Positions 8,835 through 15,762 of a stretch of 55,091 nt of DNA are shown piece after piece. How positions within the stretch are numbered: the stretch's first letter is position 1; each line of letters starts with the position of its first letter. The notes under the pieces were generated by a model. That model searched no databases. It was not told where the DNA came from and saw only the letters and a list, made by a program, of their open reading frames with translations. The translations under genes were made by a program, and so were the position numbers. The stretch covers positions 1 through 55,091 of the forward strand of contig CAYLNH010000012.1 in assembly GCA_964384625.1 (NCBI GenBank). Direction: 5' to 3'. The DNA comes from CAYLNH01 sp964384625 (GTDB taxonomy: Bacteria; Verrucomicrobiota; Lentisphaeria; JABSQK01).

Positions 8835-9441
8835 GGCGGACCTCGGCACTCTCCCTCACATTCCTAAGCATCGCTTTCGCGAACCCGTACGGAATCTGCC
8901 TTCGCAGACGACGGCGCGGACGGGCGAAAGCGACTTCACCTTGGCTTTTGCCCGGGCCTACTTTCAGAACTTCCAATCGCTGCACGGGCGTTCCCGGAAA
9001 GACACGATGGCGTGCGCCCGAGAGATCCCGGTGAACGGCTACGGCATCGCGGATCTGGTCTGCGTTCAGTGGGAGCAGGCACGACTGGACGAAGGTGACG
9101 TCGCGGTTGGCGTCGACGAGTTCTGCCGGTCGACGACACCCACGGTGCGGGCGTTCGAGGCGAAGCTGAAGGCTTGGCGCGAGGCGATGCTGCAGGCGCA
9201 TCGGTACCGGTACTATGCCAACTCCGCGATCGTCATTTTGCCAGTGAAGGTCTGTGCCAACGCCCTGCCGTATCTGGATACGTTCAAGAGTATCCGCGTG
9301 GGGCTCTGGGGTTTCGACCGGGAGAGCGGCAGGATTGCCACCTACCATACGCCTTCGCCGACCAAGCCGTTGGCGCCGAAGCACACGGGCGAAGTTGTGA
9401 ACAAGGTGTTTCAAGCGACTAAAACTCTCCCAGTTCTCTGA
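8833..9441 (+). CDS. putative PD-(D/E)XK nuclease-like protein
   Basis: A 202-residue protein whose middle reads GIADLV (Asp at residue 74) and, about 35 residues later, RAFEAKLKAW (Glu109-x-Lys111), followed by a hydrophobic strand (NSAIVILPV). An acidic residue plus ExK before a buried strand fits a PD-(D/E)XK nuclease core, but the match is by eye only. It is the only plus-strand gene of the island and ends tail to tail with the 398-aa gene, overlapping it by 23 bases. I chose the ATG at 8833. The frame extends back to 8653, but that part crosses the inverted repeat and reads as non-coding. No clear ribosome binding site precedes 8833, so the start is not certain. Confidence 0.6.
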   Translation: MADLGTLPHIPKHRFREPVRNLPSQTTARTGESDFTLAFARAYFQNFQSLHGRSRKDTMACAREIPVNGYGIADLVCVQWEQARLDEGDVAVGVDEFCRSTTPTVRAFEAKLKAWREAMLQAHRYRYYANSAIVILPVKVCANALPYLDTFKSIRVGLWGFDRESGRIATYHTPSPTKPLAPKHTGEVVNKVFQATKTLPVL

Positions 9442-10615
9442 ATACCTTGACCGCATTGCTCAAGTTCCGAAGGTATTCGTCTACGGCCTCCTGGCCTTTG
9501 GTGAACCCGAATCCTCGGAGTCCGGCCCAGTTCTTTCCCGCCGCCAGAATGAGTTGCTCCAGATCGACCAACGCCTGTTCCGGATCGTCGTCGCTGACTT
9601 TGGCATTCAGGGCCTTGAGCGCTTCCCATGCTTGCACGGCCTCATCTGTTCTGCCGGGCTCCGCGCCTTTGTAGGCGGCGTCCGAAGGCAGCCCGTTGTT
9701 GACGCTTGGCATGACCGCCTCAAACGCTTGACGCTCGTCAACAGTTACCCGTGCCAACAGATTGGCGGAGAGATAGCGGATCTTGGGCTGCCGACGGAAA
9801 TCGCTGGTCTTGATATAGCGGTCAAGCGAGAAGCATTGCAGGTTCGACCACCATCCAGTTGCGCCGGCACCGTCGCCAGCCACGGCCAGGAAGGGCCAGA
9901 ACAGATCACAATAACCGTTGATGACTGGAATGGCGTTCAGATTGAACGCAAGATTCAGGTACATCCAGCCGGCCAGGACTTCAGCCTGATAGAGCTCTGC
10001 AGACGGTGTCGAGTTCACGCCACTGGAGCTATCCGTGCCAACAATCAGATAGATGCCCTTGGGGCGATCGGACATCCCGGTCAACCCATTGACGAAATCC
10101 ATTAGTGCTTTGCGGTTCAGCAGGGCGTCACGATGCAACGCAAGGGTTGCGTAGGTCCGCTTCTCATGGTAGTCGCTCTGCATTGCGCCGTACTCGAAGA
10201 AACTCAGTGCAAGCGCAGCTTCCATGGAATCGAGAGAGGTCGGGATGTAAACCGATGGCGCGATCAGGGATGTGGCGCCGGCTTTGTCCTGAGCCGTCAG
10301 CGCCTCATCAACGATCTGGTCCACTTCCTGCTTCTTGACCAGGAAATCTACCATCCGCAACGGTCGGAAATGCGGCCATTCCTCCAGATAGCCAAGCTGG
10401 GCGTTGGGAGATCCAATGACCGATGCGGCACAGTACTCGGGGTCGATAAGGATCTCTGCCTTCTTTGAGACCTTCCGGATTTTGGCGACCTCTGCTTTAG
10501 CCTTGTCGGGTCGGGTGTACCTGGAACTGAGAATGACGCCGTCGATGGCCTTCATGCGCAAGCCCTGTTCCAGCTTGTCCGAAGGGCCATATCCGTGTTG
10601 GGCAAAGAGCTTCAT
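9419..10615 (-). CDS. unknown 398-aa protein paired with a protein kinase
   Basis: A 398-residue protein of no family I recognise. It has no signal peptide or clear membrane span. The first part alternates strands and helices (AIDGVILSSRYT, AEILIDPEYCAA, SLIAPSVYIPTS, KGIYLIVGTDSSSG, NAIPVINGYCDLFWP), which could form a TIM-type barrel. A glycine-rich loop (AGDGAGATGWW) and an acidic helical C-terminal part follow. The gene starts in an ATGA overlap with the upstream kinase gene, so the two are almost certainly made together. It could be the kinase's substrate or effector. It is the last gene of the hsdM transcription unit and meets the convergent plus-strand gene end to end. Confidence 0.65.
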   Translation of the reverse strand: MKLFAQHGYGPSDKLEQGLRMKAIDGVILSSRYTRPDKAKAEVAKIRKVSKKAEILIDPEYCAASVIGSPNAQLGYLEEWPHFRPLRMVDFLVKKQEVDQIVDEALTAQDKAGATSLIAPSVYIPTSLDSMEAALALSFFEYGAMQSDYHEKRTYATLALHRDALLNRKALMDFVNGLTGMSDRPKGIYLIVGTDSSSGVNSTPSAELYQAEVLAGWMYLNLAFNLNAIPVINGYCDLFWPFLAVAGDGAGATGWWSNLQCFSLDRYIKTSDFRRQPKIRYLSANLLARVTVDERQAFEAVMPSVNNGLPSDAAYKGAEPGRTDEAVQAWEALKALNAKVSDDDPEQALVDLEQLILAAGKNWAGLRGFGFTKGQEAVDEYLRNLSNAVKVFRELGEF

Positions 10616-11505
10616 GAGATCCCCTCCACTTGTTTGATCAACCCCTCCAGATCCGAGAATCGCAGGGCTGGTTGTTTGCGCATGCAGCGGTCGATGATCC
10701 GGCAGAATTCCCTGGGCAGGTCATTTCGAACGGTCTCGAGTTTTGCGGGCAACTGGTTCAATACACGCCAGACGGTTGTGCCGGGATCTTCAGGACCAGG
10801 CACAAGGGGATGATGGCCGGCAGCGTACTCATAGACGCTCACACCGGCGGAATACAGGTCGCTGCGGAAGTCGATAACCTTCTTGTAGTCCGGAAAGAAA
10901 AGCTCTGGCGGCATATACCTTCGGGTTCCCAGGGTACACCCTCGTGCCGTAAGCTGGGTGCCATGGATCTTGTAAGCGATCCCCAGGTCGAGCATGACAA
11001 AACGGCGTTCAGGGTCTTCAGTCCGAATGATGTTCTCCGGCTTGATGTCACGGTGAACATAGTCCGGCCACAGATCGTTGATGACGCCGAGGATTGAGAG
11101 CATCAGCAGTTTGAGTTCGGGCAGATCTGGTCGCGGTTTGGTTGAAGCAGCAAGGACGTCTTCGCCGGAGAGCAGTTCTTCGCTGTAGACATAGTATTCG
11201 TGATCGCCAATCGGGACGATCCGCGGCTTGAGATCACCGAGTTTCACGAGGTTCGGGTTTGTACATGATCCCAAGACCTCTACCTCCCGGTTTAGTCTGG
11301 CCAGGAGCTGCGCCCGCTCACTGACACGGTCCTCCTCATCCTGCTCATCCAATGGCGGCAGATAAACCACCTTCAGTGCCTGCGGCTTCTTCTTGATCTT
11401 GGCGGCATACATCGCCTTGAAGCCACCGGCTGCTTTGTATTCAACTTCAGATGCCATGGACAGCGCGGCCCCCACGGCTTCTTCGTCTGGTATATTCTCC
11501 ATCAC
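10612..11505 (-). CDS. Hanks-type serine/threonine protein kinase
   Basis: A 297-residue cytoplasmic protein that is almost entirely kinase domain. Visible motifs are ALKVV with the ATP-binding Lys45, a glycine-poor loop before it (AAGGFKAMY), an alpha-C glutamate in NREVEVL, the catalytic loop HRDIKPEN at 151-158, the metal motif as DLG (173-175) instead of DFG, and GTRRYMPPE in the activation segment. All catalytic residues are present, so it should be active. It has no transmembrane segment or PASTA repeats, unlike the housekeeping PknB type. It overlaps its neighbours by four bases on both sides and lies in one operon with hsdM. It may phosphorylate the 398-aa protein or the restriction subunits; this is inference. 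Confidence 0.92.
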   Translation of the reverse strand: MMENIPDEEAVGAALSMASEVEYKAAGGFKAMYAAKIKKKPQALKVVYLPPLDEQDEEDRVSERAQLLARLNREVEVLGSCTNPNLVKLGDLKPRIVPIGDHEYYVYSEELLSGEDVLAASTKPRPDLPELKLLMLSILGVINDLWPDYVHRDIKPENIIRTEDPERRFVMLDLGIAYKIHGTQLTARGCTLGTRRYMPPELFFPDYKKVIDFRSDLYSAGVSVYEYAAGHHPLVPGPEDPGTTVWRVLNQLPAKLETVRNDLPREFCRIIDRCMRKQPALRFSDLEGLIKQVEGIS

Positions 11506-11813
11506 CTGATATTCCTCCTGCGCATTTCGGGATCTGAATAGGCAACTATCAAGGAATCCTTGATGGTTGGTTCAGTTGTTGCATTTCCTGCAACAACTGC
11601 CATTTCTCGGGCAAGCAGTTCCATCGTACTGTGACTCGGGCCTCGACTCGGGCCGCACATGTTCAATTGCTGCTCAGCGTGCGACTTGGCCAGGACATCT
11701 TGAGCCATTTCCAACTCTACCCCTGACTCTACCCCTGACTCTGCCCCCGACTCTACCCCTGTGAGGTCCAGGTCACAAGTGATGCCCTGTTCTTGCATCT
11801 CGCGGCTATCCAT
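11502..11813 (-). CDS. 103-aa linker protein between HsdM and the kinase
   Basis: A 103-residue protein whose start overlaps the hsdM stop by eight bases and whose stop overlaps the kinase start in an ATGA. This fit on both sides is the main evidence that it is real. Near the N-terminus it has an acidic tandem repeat (GVESGAESGVESGVELE), encoded by 12-base repeats at about 11714-11760. Near the C-terminus it has MAVVAGNATTEPTIKDSLIV, part of which is encoded by the inverted repeat at 11574-11598. I recognise no family. It may be an adaptor or antitoxin-like partner of the kinase, or largely a coupling device that carries regulatory DNA. Confidence 0.5.
   Translation of the reverse strand: MDSREMQEQGITCDLDLTGVESGAESGVESGVELEMAQDVLAKSHAEQQLNMCGPSRGPSHSTMELLAREMAVVAGNATTEPTIKDSLIVAYSDPEMRRRNIR
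11549..11563. repeat. short perfect palindrome near the kinase gene
   Basis: TCAAGGA and TCCTTGA flank a single central base. The palindrome lies 11 bases from the larger inverted repeat at 11574-11598 and about 45 bases upstream of the kinase start. The pair could form a compound operator, or hairpins in the mRNA that control kinase translation. Confidence 0.4.
11574..11598. repeat. perfect inverted repeat, copy 2 (putative operator)
   Basis: AGTTGTTGCA and TGCAACAACT around TTTCC: the same 10-base arms as at 8748-8772, with one base changed in the centre. It lies inside the 103-aa gene, 69 bases upstream of the kinase ATG. Finding the same perfect element ahead of both the kinase and the FRG block points to shared control by a dimeric DNA-binding protein, or to a mobile palindrome. 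Confidence 0.6.
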
Positions 11814-13317
11814 CAGTCCTCCCAACCAGTCCCAGTTCCTTCAGGTAGACGGCCATTTCCTTGCGGGTCTCGGCCAGTTCGGATTCGAGCTGGTCGATCT
11901 CTTCCTGGACGGCCGCGATGTCGACTTCGGGCTCAGGTTCAAAGGTGTCGACGTAACGGGGGATGTTCAGGTTGAACTCGTTCTCGCGGATCTCGTCGAA
12001 CGTGGCGCGATAGGCGTATTTGTCGACCGTCTCGAAAGCTTCGAAGGTCGCGTAGATCTTGTCGATGTCCTCCGGGCGCAGCCGATTCTGGTTCTTGCCG
12101 TCGCCGTATTCGCGGCTGGCGTCGATAAACAGGACGTCTTGTGTGGTCTTGGCCTTGTTGAATACGAGAATGGCCGCGGGGATGCCGGTTCCGTAGAACA
12201 AGTTGGCGGGGAGGCCGATCACGGCTTCCAGCAGGTTTTCCTCGATCAATTGCTGACGGATGACGCCTTCGGAGCCACCGCGGAACAACACGCCATGTGG
12301 CACGATGACTCCCACCTTGCCCTTGCCGGCCAGGGCGATCTCGATCATGTGCGAGATGAACGCGTAGTCGCCCTTGCTCTTCGGCGGAACACCACGATGG
12401 AACCGGCCGAAACGGTCGCTGCCGGCGTTCTCGGCGCCCCACTTGTCTAACGAGAACGGGGGATTGGCAACCACGACATCGAACTTCATCAGGCTGTCGG
12501 CTTCTATCAGGCGCGGGTTGTTGATCGTGTCGCACCATTCGATGCGAGCCGAGTCCATTTCATGCAGGAACATATTCATCCGGCACAGGGACCAGGTGGA
12601 GCCGTTTGATTCCTGACCGTAGAGCGAGAAATCGTTGGACCCGATCTGCTGGGCGACACGGATCAGCAGGGATCCGGAACCGCAGGCCGGGTCGCACACG
12701 CGGTCGCCCGGTTGTGGCCGGACAAGTCTAGCCAGCAGCATCGACACCTCGGCAGGTGTGTAGAACTCGCCCGCTTTCTTGCCCGCGCCGGAGGCGAACC
12801 GGGCGATCAGGTACTCGTAAGCGTCGCCGATAACATCGTTGCTTTCCAGATGTGACGGACGCAAGTCCAGCTTCGGATTGGCAAAGTCTTTCAGCAGCGA
12901 TTTAAGCCGACGATTACGTTCCTTGGTCTGACCGAGGTTGGCTTCGGAATTGAAGTCGATGTTTCGGAAGACACCTTCGAGCTTTTCCTTGTTTTCGTCC
13001 TCAACCTTTTCCAGGGCAATGTTGATGATCTCGCCGATGTTGGCGTCATTGCGCTGGGCATATAGGCGTTCGAAGTCGCAGTCCTTCGGCACGCGGAAGC
13101 GTTCCCGGCTGAGCGCACGTTCGACTCGTTCCTCGTTGCCGTCGTATCTCTCCAGGTACTGTTCCCGTTTGTCCTTCCACAGGTCGGACATGTATTTGAT
13201 GAACAGCATCACCAGGATGTAGTTCTTGTATTCCGACGGATCGACAGCGCCACGGAATGTATCGCATGCCTGCCAGAGGATATCGTTGATCTCGTCCTGT
13301 TTGATCAGGTCGGCCAT
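11806..13317 (-). CDS. hsdM: type I restriction-modification methyltransferase subunit (HsdM)
   Basis: A 503-residue N6-adenine methyltransferase subunit. The N-terminal helical domain begins IKQDEINDILWQACDTFRG. GEFYTP is at about residues 183-188, the AdoMet-binding motif DPACGSGSL at about 208-216 and the catalytic NPPF at about 285-288. The length is normal and no break is seen. The start at 13317 is one base past the stop of the short hsdS gene, with GGAG about 11 bases upstream. The C-terminus overlaps the 103-aa gene by eight bases. With HsdS it protects host DNA, and with HsdR it forms the restriction enzyme. Confidence 0.96.
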   Translation of the reverse strand: MADLIKQDEINDILWQACDTFRGAVDPSEYKNYILVMLFIKYMSDLWKDKREQYLERYDGNEERVERALSRERFRVPKDCDFERLYAQRNDANIGEIINIALEKVEDENKEKLEGVFRNIDFNSEANLGQTKERNRRLKSLLKDFANPKLDLRPSHLESNDVIGDAYEYLIARFASGAGKKAGEFYTPAEVSMLLARLVRPQPGDRVCDPACGSGSLLIRVAQQIGSNDFSLYGQESNGSTWSLCRMNMFLHEMDSARIEWCDTINNPRLIEADSLMKFDVVVANPPFSLDKWGAENAGSDRFGRFHRGVPPKSKGDYAFISHMIEIALAGKGKVGVIVPHGVLFRGGSEGVIRQQLIEENLLEAVIGLPANLFYGTGIPAAILVFNKAKTTQDVLFIDASREYGDGKNQNRLRPEDIDKIYATFEAFETVDKYAYRATFDEIRENEFNLNIPRYVDTFEPEPEVDIAAVQEEIDQLESELAETRKEMAVYLKELGLVGRTDG

Positions 13318-13318
13318 G

Positions 13319-13894
13319 CTAGTTGCTCTCCTTGCTGTGTATGGCTCTGTGGCAGACGGCTGCCCTAAGCTCTTTCCGTTTCTCCTGAATCTCTTCCACC
13401 AACTGGGCTTCCCGGCGTTCCAGCCGCGCCACATCCGCAATCATCCGTTGGACCTCAAGCGGCGGAACCGGCAATGGCAGTTCCAGCAGGTCGCTCTTCT
13501 TGATCATCTTGATCCCCGACCCGTGCAGTCTGGACTTGATGTAGCTCTGTGCTTCGTCCTGGTTGAGATACCAGCAGAGGTACTCCGGCAGCACCGCAGG
13601 CTTGGCCCGGACAATATAGAAGTTACTGACCGCCAACGTATTCTCAAGCTTGTCCGCCACAAGTACGGCATCGTTGAAGCGTCCCCGCGCCACAAACAAT
13701 ACGTCACCGGGCAGCACCAGGTAGCGCGCGGGATCACGTTTGGGCACGATGGTGATAGCATCCCCCATCACGACCCGGTCGTTGACGATGTCTTTAAGTT
13801 GAATCAGGCGATGCGTACCGTGGTGTTCATGCACAAGCCGCCCCGTGGCCTGATAACCAATCTGGACCTCTGCAATGTTCTTCAGTTTTTTCAT
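13319..13894 (-). CDS. half-length HsdS with a single recognition domain
   Basis: A 191-residue HsdS-like protein with one target-recognition domain and one terminal helical region (ELPLPVPPLEVQRMIADVAR, then EEIQEKRKELRAAV). Full HsdS proteins have two of each, so this is a half subunit. Known half subunits work as dimers that recognise symmetric sites. The start at 13894 has AAAGGAACC in front and leads straight into the domain; the longer frame to 14026 overlaps the GIY-YIG gene. It sits directly before hsdM, whereas the full hsdS is more than 5 kb downstream. This protein may be HsdM's original partner, with the full HsdS acquired or kept for a second specificity. Confidence 0.85.
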   Translation of the reverse strand: MKKLKNIAEVQIGYQATGRLVHEHHGTHRLIQLKDIVNDRVVMGDAITIVPKRDPARYLVLPGDVLFVARGRFNDAVLVADKLENTLAVSNFYIVRAKPAVLPEYLCWYLNQDEAQSYIKSRLHGSGIKMIKKSDLLELPLPVPPLEVQRMIADVARLERREAQLVEEIQEKRKELRAAVCHRAIHSKESN

Positions 13895-13946
13895 CTGGTT
13901 CCTTTGAGGAAACGGGGGCCTGGGAAGGCCCCCCTTGCTCCTGCAG

Positions 13947-14303
13947 CTACCCTCCGATTTTCTCATTGCAGCCGGTCGGCTGGTAGGATTCCGGATGGGC
14001 AGCGAGCAGGTCGCTCTCTTCCGCACGCCGGTCTTGTTCTCGCCTGTTCAGATGCACATGGACATGCGTTGCCCCTTTGGAGCGGATGCAGGCGGCCTGA
14101 TGGTGATTCGGGCCGATCCGATCACCCAGGTCGCCCTGACCAATGTAGACCGGCACCCAGTTGCCCCGGGCATTTATCCTGCAATAGATGTAGTTGCCGG
14201 GCTGGTTCTTGTTGAAGGAACACGGCAAGGAGTACACAAAGTACGTGTAGCTCCTCCCACTCGCGCCCGTCCAGGCGCACTGCTGTCTGGTAGTTTGACT
14301 CAT
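13947..14303 (-). CDS. GIY-YIG-like nuclease domain protein
   Basis: A 118-residue protein consisting of a compact GIY-YIG-like domain. NYIYCRINARGNWVPVYIGQ provides the paired first strands, GDLGDRI the conserved arginine helix, and RRAEESDLLAAHPPS-like residues near the C-terminus the metal-binding glutamate region (actual sequence RRAEESDLLAAHPESYQPT). I chose the start at 14303 because GAGGAG lies seven bases upstream. It is the first gene of the minus-strand island. Small GIY-YIG proteins of this kind occur as orphan genes and near mobile or defence genes. It may be a nuclease or an inactive DNA-binding relative. Confidence 0.75.
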   Translation of the reverse strand: MSQTTRQQCAWTGASGRSYTYFVYSLPCSFNKNQPGNYIYCRINARGNWVPVYIGQGDLGDRIGPNHHQAACIRSKGATHVHVHLNRREQDRRAEESDLLAAHPESYQPTGCNEKIGG

Positions 14304-14315
14304 CGCCAAACTCCT

Positions 14316-14389
14316 CATTTGGGGAGTCAGCTTGACAGGATGAGTCAGATGAATCATCTTTCCCTAACCATTTCGGGAGTCAAGCCGAC
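14316..14389. repeat. direct repeats in the island promoter region
   Basis: Two imperfect 21-base direct repeats, CATTTGGGGAGTCAGCTTGAC (14316-14336; 21 positions) and its relative at 14369-14389 beginning CATTTCGGGAGTCAAGC, with their starts 53 bases apart. They lie immediately upstream of the first gene of the minus-strand island, where operators are expected. On the minus strand the second copy carries TTGACT, a possible -35 element. Confidence 0.4.
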
Positions 14390-14404
14390 TCCAGTTTACG
14401 GTTT

Positions 14405-14433
14405 TGCCCGGTGTTCGCGCACCGGGCATTTTT
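14405..14433 (+). terminator. rho-independent terminator-like hairpin
   Basis: A perfect nine-base GC-rich stem (TGCCCGGTG and CACCGGGCA) with a six-base loop is followed by five T residues, reading on the plus strand. No plus-strand gene ends just upstream, so it may insulate queC from transcription out of the island, or be left from a gene that was displaced. Confidence 0.6.
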
Positions 14434-14617
14434 GTAGCCAAAGAATCCTGGCAGTACTGCGGCTACATACGGGAGAATATAGCCAAGTCCGCTTTCGTTT
14501 CAAGTAATTTATGGATATATTCCTAATCATGCGCCGGCCAGCCGGGAACAGACCTCAGGATTGCAAAATCCCGCCTTCGGCGCTAGGATGTCCTGCGCAA
14601 GTGGAAGGACCTCCTTG

Positions 14618-15298
14618 ATGAAAGCAGTTGTACTGGTCAGCGGCGGGATGGACTCGACGACGTTGCTGCATTATGTCGTCAAGAAGCTGGGCTGCCGGGA
14701 GGTCTTTGCGCTGACGCTCGACTACGGCCAGAAACACCGCCGCGAGATCGACATGGCCGAGTGGCAGTGTGCGCAGTTGCCGGAAGTCGTGGAGTGGAAG
14801 CGGGTGGATCTGTCGTTGCTGGGCGCGCTGACGCAGGGCGCCAGCGCGCTGACCGACGCGGCGATCGAGATTCCGGATCTGGCGGCGCTCGATCAACAGG
14901 AGCTTGACCAGCCGCCGACCTATGTGCCGAACCGCAACATGGTGATGCTGTCGGTGGCCGCGGCGTACGCGGAGAGCCGCGGCTGCACCGAGATCTTCTA
15001 CGGCGCCCAGGCGCAGGACGAATACGGCTACTGGGATTGTACCGCGGGCTTCGTCGAAGGCATCAATCAGGTGCTCGCGTTGAACCGCCGCAATGCCGTT
15101 GCCGTGCGGGCGCCGTTCAGCGGCAAACGCAAGTCCGAAGAACTCGCGATCGGCCTGGAACTGGGGGTCGATTTCGCCCATACCTGGACCTGCTACCGCG
15201 GCGGCGAGACGGCCTGCGGCACATGTCCAACATGTGTGGAACGCCGGAAAGCCTTTGCTGAAACGGGGATCGAGGACCCCCTGCCGTATGACGGATAG
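14618..15298 (+). CDS. queC: 7-cyano-7-deazaguanine synthase (QueC)
   Basis: A 226-residue enzyme that makes preQ0 from 7-carboxy-7-deazaguanine, ammonia and ATP in the queuosine pathway. The PP-loop SGGMDSTT lies at the N-terminus, YVPNRNMVML is in the middle, and the C-terminal zinc site is the cysteine cluster CYRGGETACGTCPTC. The length is normal for QueC. I chose the ATG at 14618 because the conserved domain begins there and AGGA lies upstream. It stands alone here; no queD, queE or DNA 7-deazaguanine modification genes are visible. It therefore looks like a tRNA-modification housekeeping gene at the edge of the defence island. Confidence 0.95.
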   Translation: MKAVVLVSGGMDSTTLLHYVVKKLGCREVFALTLDYGQKHRREIDMAEWQCAQLPEVVEWKRVDLSLLGALTQGASALTDAAIEIPDLAALDQQELDQPPTYVPNRNMVMLSVAAAYAESRGCTEIFYGAQAQDEYGYWDCTAGFVEGINQVLALNRRNAVAVRAPFSGKRKSEELAIGLELGVDFAHTWTCYRGGETACGTCPTCVERRKAFAETGIEDPLPYDG

Positions 15299-15762
15299 GG
15301 TCGGAACGACCGCCGTCGGCGCCGGGAGCGGCGAAAGAGGGGGGCGGCAGCAGATCGCGCCGGCGCAGAAACGATCCGGCATTTTGCGCCGCAAGGGTTC
15401 CCACAGCGCCGGGGCGTTTGCGGCTTTCAACTTCGGCACTCTCCTCCGCAAACAACTCGCGTCGATCGTCGTCCCGTCCCGACCGAGAAACAAAACGACT
15501 CCCGCCAGAGGCCCAGCTGGTTTCGGCGCCGGCCCAGAGGCACAGGAAGCTCCGGGCTCCGGCCGCAGGCCGGAAACCGGCAGACGCCCTTAAGATGCCG
15601 GAATCAGGGGCGAAAATCATGGAGGATTGTATCGGAATCATCGGATATACTCTACAGTGTATGTGGCGTTGCGGTTTACCGCCGACTCCGGCCCGGCGTT
15701 GAATGTTGGCGCCGGGCGTGTCGTCGCCGGCAGTGCCGCAGTACATGAACGAAAGGAATCCC
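15299..15762. other. intergenic region between queC and a secreted glycosidase-like gene
   Basis: I see no gene in these 464 bases. It contains short GC-rich inverted stretches (for example around 15558-15580) and a TATACT at 15646-15651 that could be a -10 element without a convincing -35. CTTAAGATGCCGGA at 15589-15602 recurs exactly at 24518-24531 upstream of the GH4 gene. A ribosome binding site (AAAGGAATCCC) precedes the next start at 15763. Confidence 0.5.

Noticed and set aside
11806..14303. A BREX or DISARM locus
   Set aside because: No PglX, PglZ, BrxC or DrmA/B-like genes are present. HsdM, HsdR and HsdS are standard type I proteins.
14440..14617. preQ1 riboswitch upstream of queC
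   Set aside because: I found no convincing pseudoknot-forming stem with the A-rich tail typical of preQ1 aptamers.
14618..15298. queC as part of a 7-deazaguanine DNA-modification defence system
   Set aside because: The gene looks like a normal housekeeping QueC, and no dpd-type transglycosylase or modification genes are visible. Adjacency to the island alone is not enough.
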